From the NCBI GenBank assembly GCA_013399015.1, contig VWZX01000996.1, positions 877,052 through 941,051 of the forward strand: 64,000 bases of DNA, given 5' to 3'. The translations under genes were made by a program, and so were the position numbers. Below the pieces are notes generated by a model that ran no database searches, was not told the DNA's origin, and saw nothing but the letters and a program-made list of their open reading frames with translations. Origin of the DNA: Galbula dea. Taxonomy: Eukaryota; Chordata; Aves; Piciformes; Galbulidae. Position 1 is the stretch's first letter; every line of letters begins with the position of its first letter. This document shows, one piece after another, positions 25,376 to 35,480 of this stretch.

Positions 25376-27468
25376 AAGCACCTTTCCTCTAGCTAAGGGT
25401 GTTGAGCTCCTTCCTTTCCATGAATGTGCAGCTTCTGGGGTGAGGAAGGCTGTTGCTGTGCTTGCACAGGATGAGCTCTTAGGGACCTGGAGCTGAAGGA
25501 ACAGCCACCATCTCTCCTAGATGGGATCAAACACTGATCCCCTTGGAAGCCATGGCCTTCCCACCAGTGCTGCTGCTGGCATGACTTTTGGTTCTTGGAC
25601 ATAGAGTTGCTCTTGCTTGGCCATAATAGCCACAGGTGTATGTTTTCCTTCTCCTCCTGCTCTCCCAAGCACCTCTCCTCTGGCTGGCAGCTCATTGACT
25701 TCCCTGCTCCTTGACCTTGACCCTGCAGTGTGCCTGGAGGTGTGTTTCAAAGACCTCAGAGGCTGCACAGGAGGAAGACCCTGCCCAGAGGGAGTCCTGG
25801 CAGAAACCAGCCATGGGGTTTTGCAACTTGTGCATCCTGGGGAAGAGCAGTCCAGGGTGAATGAACAACTTCTTTAACCAAGCCACTGTCCTCACCCTTA
25901 GGGTTTCTGGTAAAGCCAATTCAGAGTCTCATGTGAATTGATTTACTTCCCTTAAGAGAGGAGGAAGCATCCTCCTGCCAAGTTGCAGGTTCCTGAAGCA
26001 CTTTGGCATCTCCAGAAAGCAAACAACCCTGAGCTTGCTTTCTCTTTTTCCTCCTCCAAAGGCCAAAGCACAGTTTGCAGCATGCCATGTCATCCAGATG
26101 ACATCTTATTACTCTACAAACCAAAGCTGTTTGGGTTTGGGCTGAAATGATTTGGTTTTGAAGCTTCTGAGGAAGGGGGGGGAGGAAGAAGATGCACTTG
26201 AGAATGTGGTTATCTGTGATAGGCTGAGGGCAGATGTGGTTTACATGTGGCAAAATCACCTAATAGATAAAGATTTAAACCACAAAAAGTTGTATTTGTC
26301 TTTTATAGCCTAGCAAAGCTAAAGCCACAGGGGTCCTCCCTTCCCACCCCCTCCCCAGCTTTGCCTTTCCCTCAGGATGCTCTGCCTCTGCCACAGTCAG
26401 TCAGGGTTGCACACAGGTGGGTTACAGATACATGATTTTACTCTCTCTTCCACAAACCACCCAGCAAACAGCATTTGGGCAGCCTGCAGGGATCCAGCTC
26501 TCACCACAGGATGCTCAGCTGCTGAGCAGGGCAGTGAGCAACAAGTGGTGCTGGGGGATTTGCACTGTAGAGTGTATTTATTGTGTGTGTTTTCCATGGA
26601 GAAACTTCCAAGCTTGTGCACAGGGAGGCTCTGATGGGATTGGGAATCTGTCTCAAGTCTTCATCAGTCACCTTGAGCAGTGTCTGTTTCCCCCTAGAGT
26701 TGCTGTAAAACAAACAAAAGGCAAAAAGACCCTAAAACAACCCAAAAAAGATAGCCAGAAAGAAAGCTGTGACCTGGCATTGCCTCTCTGCAGGATTTTT
26801 GTGAGTGATTTTGGAGCTGTTTCTGCTTTTATGCCAAAGTTGGGATTTTAAATGGGTCTGATACTCCAGGAGCTCCTGAGAACAGGAAGCTGGAGAGAGA
26901 CTTCTGGAGTCAACCTCCTGCTCAGCTCAAGTGGACAGTTTATCCTGAGCTTTACCCCAAACCAGACATCCAGAAACCAGAAAGCACAATGAACAACTTC
27001 TGAGAAGTTGATGTTCTCATTCAGAGGAGTTTTTCACAGACTGATTCTGTATTTCCAAGGTTTTAGGGGAGCTGGGTGCTTTTTTCTTTCCATTCTCTAG
27101 ATTTTGGGTTGCAGGAACCCTTCAGAGAGCTGCTTTTTGTCAAGTAAAATCTCTCAAACAGCAATAAAACTTGTTCAGCTTTAGCAAGCTGTATCACTCC
27201 CCACTGACCAGGCTAGATTAGAACCTCAGCAGCCTTGGTTTGGAGGCTGAGCTGAAGGCTTCTTTTGGCACCTGCAACATATTCTCTAACCAGCTTTACT
27301 AATGTGGAGTCTGTAGATCATTCTGCTGCTGCTCAGGCCAGTGGATGGTTCAAGTAGGAAGAGCTGGGTGCACATGCAGGGCTGAGCACAGGGCTGGTGG
27401 CTCCCTCAGTCAGCACAGTTTATCATTTCCCTCTGCAGAGGTCTGACTTTCTCATCAGCTCCTTCTAC

Positions 27469-27832
27469 AGAATCAGAGAATGCCCTGAGTTGGGAGGGAG
27501 CCCCCAGGATCACCCAGTCCAGCTCCTGTCCATGCACAGGGCAGCCCCAAAGTCACCCCATGTGTCCAGGAGCATTGGCCAGATGCTGCTGGAATTCCCT
27601 GAGGGTTGGTGCCATGACTGCAGCCCTGGGGATTCTCTTCCAGGTCTCCACCACCCTCTGGGGGAAGAACCTTCTCCTGATATCCAGCCTGCCCCTCCCC
27701 TGGCTCAGCCTCATGCCATTGCCCTGGGTCCTGTCCCTGGTCACCAGAGAGAAGAGATCAGCTCCTGCCCCTCCTGCATCCCTAGTGAGGAAGTTCTAAA
27801 CTGCAGTGAGATCTCTCCTCCAGGCTGCACAG
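27469..27832 (-). repeat. CR1 retroposon, inverted 3' part
   Basis: Starts with the inverted terminal text ACAGAATCAGAGAATGCC. It contains AGCATTGGCCAGATGCTGCT and CAGAGAGAAGAGATCAGCTC. Same subfamily as the copies at 13560 and 51530. Confidence 0.88.
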
Positions 27833-28309
27833 CCCAGGTGACTGCAACTGTTCCTCATGTGCCTGTGTGACCAGAGAGCTTGGCTCTAGGTGCATTGGAA
27901 GGAGAACTTGAGATGCCAGCACCACTGCCCAATTTTTTGAGGCCCTGTCCTACTAAGCTTGTTTTTGCTTGTGTTGCTGTTGGTTGGCTGAGTTTTGGGT
28001 TTAGTTTTACACTTCCCTGAGAGGGATTTCCATGCATTTCTCTACTGCAAAATATTTGCTCAGCAATTTGCTACCAGAGCTGCTCTCTCAGAGTGTTGCT
28101 ACTCCAAGGCAGTCTCACTGTTGTTCTGTTTTTGCCAGAAGAGAAAGACTCTTACCCAAAGGTTGCTCATCCTGAATCTTCCAAGGACAGCAGAGATCAT
28201 CCTGCAGGAGTAGGGTAAAAGAAAAAGGAATTCATTTGATTGCAACACAGTGAACAAGGATTGCTTCTGTGAGATCCTGCAGGTCACAAGCAATTGGTCT
28301 TTATTGAAG

Positions 28310-28338
28310 CAAGCAGGAAGAGTGATAAGATCTTTATT
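28310..28338 (-). terminator. Two AATAAA signals for the FCAMR-like gene
   Basis: Minus-strand AATAAA hexamers at 28333-28338 and 28310-28315 lie about 265-290 bp after the candidate stop at 28603-28601, a normal 3'UTR distance. Confidence 0.45.
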
Positions 28339-28600
28339 AGGCATAAGCAAAACTTAGAACCAACCCTGTAATAAATTTATAAACCACCAACAGGATTTAA
28401 TCCAAGGCTTTTGAAATTTATGGCTCAACATTTCTTGGTAAGGAGTAAAGGAAATAGTTTGGCAGCAGAGGACAAATCCTGGACTGTGGGATCATAATTC
28501 CTGGCCTGCACACCTGCTGTCTGTCCTGTGGGGATATTGGACATCCTAAACTGCAAATCCTCTGCTTAAAATGTGGTGCAGTGCCAGTCCCAGCAAGGAC

Positions 28601-31600
28601 TCACCTAGGTTTGCCAGAGGCTGTTCCCCTTTCCTGCTCTTTTCCTGGCTTCAGGCTTTCCTCCATGGATTGCTCTTTCACAGGCTTCAGCCCAGCCTGG
28701 ATTGCTCCTTCCAGGTTTCCTACAGCATTTCTTTCATTCTCCTGAAAAACAAAACCATTTGCCATGGAGGGAACACCTCCTCTAACAGCTGTTTAAAGAC
28801 AGCAGTGTGTGACAAGAGACACTGGTTTAGTTCCATTGTTCCCAGTTTCATGCTGGTGAATGATGGATTTCCACTCATCAAGGAAGGATTTTGTCCCTGA
28901 CTTTATCCCTAGGGACACAATATGTTACACAAGAAGATGCATGCATCTATTTTTGAAGTCAGACATTAGGAAGGATTGTGGGGGCAATTCCTTGTCAGCT
29001 TTGCCCCAAGCTAGCTGGAATTGTCCCCAAGAATCCTCCCAGCATGTAGCTGCTCACAGCATGCAGGTCCCTGCCTTTTATGTCTCAGGGTTTCTGAGCG
29101 CTCATGGAGTTGTAAATCTCTACCCAAGGACCCTGCCTGTCAGCAGGACTTCAGAATCTCCATTTCCTTCAGTTGCTTTTTGTTTAAGCATAGTAAAACC
29201 AAAAGCAGCTTCTCCAGGATGTTGCTTCCTTGCAGGTGCAGTTGCACTTTCAGGCTGCAGAGAGGATTAGCATCCCCAGAGATGGAGATCTTCCCTGGTC
29301 AGACTCCAGCTCTTGGAACTCACAAGCAAAGCCATTGCAAAACAGCAGCCACCACCTGAAAGATGTTGCTTGCCCAACTTACCTGTCCCCTTTTGAAGCT
29401 TTAGTTTGGTCAGGATGAGAAGAATGATAGTGATGAAGATCAGTAAAATGAGAGCTGGCAGCACCGCTGGGAGCAGAGGTGATTCACCTGAGGAGCTGGA
29501 AAGAGAAACCACCAGCATTAGATTGGCTTTTGATTCAGCTGCAGGGTGGCTGAAGTGCCTCAGTGCAGGTTGTTTTTACACCAAACAGCATAAAGCAGTT
29601 ATCAGCTCTGATGAAACCAAAGAACAGTCAAAGCCAACCAGAGATGAAATGGTTTGGTTTGTAAATCCTACAGCTACCTCTGCTCTGCCTTGGGGAGTTT
29701 ATGCTCCCAGGTGAATGAACACCTCCAAAAATGAGTAGCTCAGAGCATTGTCCAAAGATAGCTCCTGATGCAACAGGGAGCACCCAGACACTGCCCAGGT
29801 TACTGGCTGCCTACAGGGCTTGGCTAATGGGTGCAGCTACTGCTTCACTAGTGCTGTTGCTCAAGCCTGATGTTTCCTAATGTCCTGTCTCCAAGGAAAA
29901 CAGACAGGACCACATCTATTGACTCTGGCTTCTGACCTGCAGGGGTGGCCAGCACCAGAAGGTCTCCAGAGTTCAGAGATACATGCCACAGATAGACAGG
30001 AGAGATCCTTGCCTTCTGCCTCTCTAACTACTAATGTCTCCTGTGGGTGTCTTCATCTTGCAACCTGTGCACAGCCTCTGCAGGACCCTGGGAAGCAGGC
30101 AAACAGGGCAGAAACCACCAAGTGAGGGCCAAGGAGAAATGTGGCTGTGAACTTGCCTCTTGTGATGGATCTCGCCTGGGAGATCTGCAGGGCTGCTGAG
30201 GGAGGCAGTGGGCAGCAGGGTGCTGGTGCTCTTGGGGTCAGTGCCCACAGCATGTGTCAGGCCTGTGGTGCTCCTCTGCATGGGCATGCTGGAGGTGGCT
30301 GCAGCTGAAGTAGGTTGCTTGGACATGCTGGAGGTGGCTGGACTGGATGAAGTAGTTTTCTTGGATGTGCTGGAGGTGGCTGCAGCTGAAGTAGTTTTCA
30401 TGGGCATGCTGGAAGTGGCTGCAGCTGAAGTAGTTTTCATGGACACACTGGAGGTGGCTGGACTGGATGAAGTAGGTTTCATGGACATGCTGGAGGTGGC
30501 TGCAGTTGAAGCAGGTTTCATGGGAATGCTGGAGGTGGCTGGACTGGATGAAGTAGTTTTCATGGACATGCTGGAAGTGGCTGCCCTGGATGAAGTGGAT
30601 TTCACAAGTGTGGATGTTTTTGGGTCTTGTGAAGTGCAGGTTTCTATGGAAAAAGTAATTTTGAGGCTTCAATATCCATTTTTTGGCAGAGGCAATGTGT
30701 TAGAGATGCCAAAGATTTACACCTTCCCCTTGCATCTCAGCTTGAAAACATGTAGCTTGATGTGACCAAACCCAAGCATTTCTGCTTCCCTTTGAGCCTC
30801 ACAGAAAGCAGCTTGGGAGCACTAATGAAACCCTTTAATGCTTGGCAAATGTTCCCAGCTGAACCCCACTCTTTCTGCCTTTGCCAGCTGAACATTGACA
30901 GGGATCTGTGTGTTTACCTGCCAGTCCCTACAACTGCAAGATAACCTTCAGCTTATCTCCAGAGCATAGCACGTGTCTCTGCACTGCACTTGCTAGGATC
31001 AGGGTGTCATATCCTAGAGGTTTGCATCATAAATAATCAATAGCATAATTCAGACAAGCTCAATTTCCTCTGAAAGCTCAGCTTGCATCCCTGCCTCTGA
31101 AAACCTTCCCCAGCACCTCAGTTCCTTGCCAATAAGTGCAAGGCAAAACCCAGAGCTGAGGTTTCCTCATGATGTTGTTGTGGCTGTGAGTAATACAAAG
31201 GAGAGTGTCTTCTCCTTGTGCCCAGGGAAGGGTGGAGGAAGGAGGGATTTAAAAGCAGACAAAGGATGAATTGGGTTCCAAGCCACCCCACCACCTACCC
31301 TTCTCGATGAGCAGCTTCACAGAGGATGTGTGCTCTGTCTGCCCCTTTCTAGCCCCACACCAGTACCATCCTGCATCCTCCTGTCTCAGGTGGCTCATCA
31401 CCACTGTGAAGGTCCCATTTTCCTGGTGGCTGCTGGCTATTTGCATTCTCCCTCTGTAGGACTCATGCACGAAGCCAGCCACATCCAGCAGCAGCTCACA
31501 GCTGCCTGCCTGCCACCTGCACAGGTACTTGTGCTCGTAGCTCCCCTGGGGATCATAGTGGCACTTCAGGGACAGAGAGCCTCCAGCTGTGCCACTCAGG

Positions 31601-33862
31601 AACTTTGGTCTCCTGGGAAGGCTGGAGGCTGCAGGTTGGAGAAGACAACGTTAGCATCCCGTGGTCCTCCTCATGCAGGGCTGTGAGGAGCCTCTGCAGC
31701 CCCCAGCTCCCCACATCCTACCTGTGGTCATCTGCAGAGCCACCATCTGTGAGCTGTCCTGACTGCTAAGCCTTCCAGTCCCACACCTGTACAGTCCTGA
31801 GTCTTCCTTTTTTAAGTCATTTATCAAGACTTTGAAAGCTCCAGAGCTCTCCTGAGGGCTGAGAGAGATTCGGCCTTGGTAACCCTTTGCCACATAGCCA
31901 TCGGTGTCAGCTATGAGAGCACAGCTGCTTCTCCCCACTTTGCACCAGGACCTCTTCTTGCCACCTCGGGTGGCCCTGCTTGAGCACAGGACTGTGACAG
32001 AGCCACGGAGCTCCCCCCAGACCAGCTCAATGGGCCCCAACCCTCCAGCATCTGCAGGGAGAGAGAGCACAGCAGGCATTGGCCAGCACACAGCTCCCAG
32101 CCAGGCAGGGGGCAGTTGCCTTTTAGATTTAGGAGCAGCTGATTTGCCCAGATCTGGATACTTCTCCATCCTCTCACTGTGGATGTGGTGAGGTGGTTCT
32201 GCCTCTCTACTCTGCACTGGGGAGACCTCACCTGGAGTAGTCTCCCCTGGAGTACTGCATCCAGCTCTGGAGTCCTCAACCCAGGAGAGACATGGACCTG
32301 GGGGAGCAGGGCCAGAGGAGGGCACAGAAATCATCTGAGGGCTGGAAGCTCTCTGCTGTGAGGCCAGGCTGAGAGAGTTGGGGTTGTTCAGCTTGGAGAA
32401 GAGAAGGCTCCAGGGAGAGCTTCCTGCAGCCTTTCAGTACTTAAAGGAGACTATAAGATAGATGGGGACAGACTTTTTAGCTGGGCCTGTAGTGATAGGA
32501 GAAAGGTTGATGGTTTGAAAGCAAAAGAGGGGAGATTTAGGCTAGATATAAGGAAAAAAATTAAGCTGAGGGTGGTGGGACACTGTCCCAGGTTGTCCAG
32601 AGAGGTGGGAGGTGTCCCATCCCTGGAACCACTCCAGCTCAGGTTGTCTGAGGCTCTCAGTTGGAGTTGTCCCTGCTGACTGCAGGGGGTTGGACTAGGT
32701 GAACTTCAAAGGTCCCTTCCAGCCTGAACTATTCTGTGATTCTATATCTGGTTTAATAGCACAGGGTAGAAAAAGTTGAGGTGCCTGCTGTGAGCTGATG
32801 CTCCAGCACCCCCAGAATGCTCCCTGTGAGCTGGGCTGGTGGTGGAGCAGATCCTCCAGCATCCTACCTGCTGAGACTACCAGGCTCAGGCTGACGTACA
32901 GGTCTCTGTTGGTTGTGCCGATGCCACACCGGTAGGTCCCCGTGTCACTGCTCTTCAGCTCTGTCATTGTCACCAGGAAGGTGCCATTCTGGGGGATGTC
33001 CTTGAGGGATACTCTCCCCTGATGGTCTCTTGAGGTGTAGCCAGTTGTAGAAATGATGGTGGAGCAAACCCCAGTGCCTGTTACTCTGCACCAGTACTTG
33101 CGGTCGTGTCTGTTGGCTGCTGTGGTGGAGTAGAAGCACTGGTGGGTGACTGATCCTCCAACCTCCCCTCTCAGAAACCTGGGTCCATACAAGGTGCTTG
33201 AAACTGGCTCTTTTGGGGGGAAAGGAAGAAACAGAAGTTGCTGGTTAGAGATGACCAGATCCTCACCTGGCACAAACCAGCAGAGCTCCTTTGTGTCAAG
33301 GGTGTGAGCATGTGGGACATAGCAGTGGGACAGCTGGCTCAGGAGGTTCAGAGCTGACTTTGGAGGTGGTGTGTCACCTTCCCTGAGTGCCACAGTATCC
33401 ACTTGAGGATAGCTGGTGGTGCCACAGCACAGATGAGCAGAACCTTGATGCACCAAACCCACATCAGCCCTGAGAGTCCTGCCTGGAGTTGAGTCAACAC
33501 TGAACAGCTAAGAACAACCTTTGGCACCTGCAAACTCTGCCTGCTCCAGGCACTTTCTGCTTCCTGCAGATGCATTGCTCAGGCCCAGGTGTCTGCAGCA
33601 CCCAGCAATGGGGAGCTGAGGTTCTCCTGCCCAGCTTGGCCATGCTTTTGGTTGCTCTCTGCAGACTTTGACTGGGCAGGGAGGTCTGACCAGATTCCAT
33701 CTGCAGGTGGAAGTGTCTCCTGTCCAAGTGAGGATCTAACCAGCAACATGGCCTTGGCCCCAGTTCCAGCTTTCCTTGTTCTCATCAGGGTAAGAGGCTC
33801 TGGAGTTGGTTTCTTTGTGACTCACCTTGCAGCAAAGCTGCTAAGAGAAAGAGAACTGCCAT
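28601..33862 (-). CDS. FCAMR: PIGR/FCAMR-like receptor with three Ig domains and mucin stalk
   Basis: Type I membrane protein of the PIGR/FCAMR/FCMR family, a likely immunoglobulin Fc receptor; the symbol rests on position between PIGR and C1orf116. Resolved exons, in gene order: 33862-33826 (signal peptide, MAVLFLLAALLQ), 33209-32868, 32051-31722 and 31628-31299 (three V-type Ig domains, phase 1 to 1), 30643-30157 (Ser/Thr-rich stalk) and 29495-29383 (membrane helix, LPALILLIFITIILLIL). These give about 546 aa. Domain 1 has NRHDRKYWCR, identical to PIGR domain 1 in this window. Domains 2 and 3 carry RSWCKVGRSSC and KYLCRWQAGSC. The stalk-membrane intron uses a GC donor. A candidate terminal exon, 28741-28601, has a charged 46-residue frame ending in TGA and starts in phase 0, like PIGR's last exon. 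The exon linking phase 1 to phase 0 was not found, so the tail is uncertain. Human FCAMR and FCMR have one Ig domain. Confidence 0.82.
30280..30602 (-). repeat. 39/42-bp tandem repeats in the stalk exon
   Basis: Eight in-frame units of 13 or 14 codons, patterned KTTSSSPATSSMSM or KTTSAAATSSMPM. They are rich in Ser, Thr, Ala and Pro and lack Cys and Asn, as expected for an O-glycosylated rod. The opposite strand also stays open through the array, which makes a spurious plus-strand frame. Confidence 0.9.
32150..32743 (+). repeat. CR1 retroposon between Ig exons 1 and 2
   Basis: A long 3' CR1 copy lying antisense in the FCAMR-like gene. It contains CTGGAGTACTGCATCCAGCT, TTCAGCTTGGAGAAGAGAAG and GGGGGTTGGACTAGGTGAAC and ends in ATTCTGTGATTCTAT. 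Confidence 0.9.
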
Positions 33863-33967
33863 GCCCAGCCTTCAGGAGGGGCCACTCAGCAGGCTCCAAA
33901 ACTCTTGCCCTGGATAGGGGGCTTTGCTGGTGTCTGTTAGCAAACAGAGGAGAGAGATTGTGGCTGG

Positions 33968-34078
33968 GATAGAATCACAGAATCACTGAGACCAACTGTT
34001 AACACTGTCAAGCCATCACTAAACCATGGCCCTCAGCACCACAGCTCCATGGTTTTTGAAGCCCTCCAGGGATGATGT
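33968..34078 (-). repeat. CR1 3' fragment, inverted
   Basis: Begins AGAATCACAGAATCACTGAG and ends with AAGCCCTCCAGGGATGATG. Lies upstream of the FCAMR-like signal-peptide exon. Confidence 0.75.
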
Positions 34079-34762
34079 GCACTTTGTTGTTATCCATTCC
34101 CAGATCTGAACAGAAAGAGTATTTGAGAGTCTCTGTTTCAGGCAGGAGTTAACTTCCTTGTTCCAGTTAAAAATTGACTGTTAATTAGTGCAGTGGCTTA
34201 TCCTAAGGAGTCTCTGCTGGGATTCTTTGGTTGAGGTTTGCCTAACCCTCACTGCACTTGGAACCTCAGTAGATGCAAATCACACCAGGTTCATTCTACC
34301 CTAGTGCACTGAGATGACTTCAAACTATTCAGGAAACACGAACAAGGAAGGTCCTGAGCCCTGTTCCCACTCTCCTCAGTGCCTACCAGCACCATCCTGG
34401 GCTGGATGCCCCCAGGAGCCCTCTGCTTGCCCACCCTCCACCCCCTGGAGCTGCAGAGGAGTTGGAGATGGGCTCAGCCCTTTGCCCCCCTCACTTGCTG
34501 TGCCCTGCACACCCTGGGCTGGGGGCACTGTGCATCTCCCCCAGCTGCCCCCTGCAAGCTCAGCTCCCATCCAGCATGGCACAGGAGAGCAGAACTGTTC
34601 TCTTCCCTGTTCGGGGCTGTGGTGGTGCAGCTGCCACAGCCTCCTCTTTGGCTTGGTTCCTCTCTAGTTTTCCCCTGCCCTGGGTATGAGGCAGTGCAGG
34701 CAGCTCTGCTGTGGAGATGTCTGTGTCAGTGCACAGCTGGCTGACCACATCTGTCTGCACAG

Positions 34763-34985
34763 GCTCACAGAACCATGAAGGCTGGAAGAGAGCTCTAAGC
34801 TCAAGTCCAACCAGCAACCTAGCACCCTCATGCCACCAGCCCATGTCCCTAAGTACCATGTCTGTCCATGTTCTGGATGCCTCCAGGGGTGGTGACTCCA
34901 CCACTGCCCTGGGCAGCCTGGGCCAATGCCTGATTAACATCTAGGTGAAGAAATTCTTCCTAAAATCCACTTTGAACCTCTAGGG
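34763..34985 (-). repeat. CR1 3' fragment, inverted
   Basis: Contains CACAGAACCATGAAGGCTGG, GGGGTGGTGACTCCACCACT and GGGCAGCCTGGGCCAATGCC. Confidence 0.85.
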
Positions 34986-35408
34986 TAGCATGAATATGCT
35001 AAATATTAGTCATTACTAATCACAAGAGGCCTTAAAAACACCAACATATAAAAAGAAGGAGCTTGAATTAGAAACCCCACAGCCATAGGCTTTCCTAAGA
35101 GCAAACCATGGCTGCTTGCTTGGGCTTGGTGTTATTTCTGCTTCCCTGTCTCTCTTTCAGTTTTGTGTGGTGCAAATCTCCCTCAGCACCTCTCTGATGA
35201 AACCTTTATCCTGCCACCAGCCAGAGGGAGCTGACTGCTGCTGCAGCACAGGGCAGAGGCTCTCTGGCTGGCTTGGCATGAGAACTTATCTGGCCCACAT
35301 CATTTTGGGTGTGTTGTTAGAAGAGAGAGGGGAAAATAGAAGAGAGAAAGAAAAGAAAACAAGGCTAGCCATCTAATTTCTAGATTTTAAAGACTGAGTC
35401 TCACTTAC

Positions 35409-35480
35409 CTTAGGCTTTGATGCTTCTGCTGCTGCTGGAAACTTTCTCCTCCTCTGCCTCCAGTTTGCATTTAGTTCAAT
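35409..35480 (-). other. Candidate noncoding first exon of the FCAMR-like gene
   Basis: A strong minus-strand donor (CCTAAG|GTAAGTGAG) at 35409/35408 closes a purine-rich segment. It could splice to the acceptor CCCCCTATCCAG at about 33909, just before the signal-peptide exon. The exon's 5' limit is not visible. Inference from splice signals only. Confidence 0.3.

Larger units (their letters stand above)
19100..28300. other. Intergenic DNA between PIGR and the FCAMR-like gene
   Basis: Nine kilobases without a gene I can support. The PIGR promoter and noncoding first exon should lie in the first part. Three CR1 fragments and a short ATT/AAT-rich tract near 21716-21744 are the only recognisable elements. 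A 46-bp segment at 28158-28203 on the minus strand has an exon-like acceptor and donor but cannot be placed in a reading frame. Confidence 0.5.

Noticed and set aside
28158..28203. A 46-bp exon-like segment on the minus strand with good acceptor and GTAAGA donor
   Set aside because: It could not be joined in phase to the FCAMR-like tail, and it lies beyond the AATAAA signals that probably end that gene.
29110..29255. A minus-strand frame after CTAATCCTCTCTGCAG as a linking tail exon
   Set aside because: Entered in the required phase 1 it hits TGA at once. It is open only in phase 0, which the membrane exon does not supply.
30208..30765. A 185-codon plus-strand frame with repeats MLEVAAAEV
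   Set aside because: It is the antisense shadow of the mucin-like stalk repeat exon.
33748..33790. A plus-strand signal-peptide-like start (MALAPVPAFLVLIR) followed by GTAAGA
   Set aside because: No plus-strand Ig or other exon follows. The real signal-peptide exon of the local gene is on the minus strand at 33862-33826 and joins domain 1 in phase.
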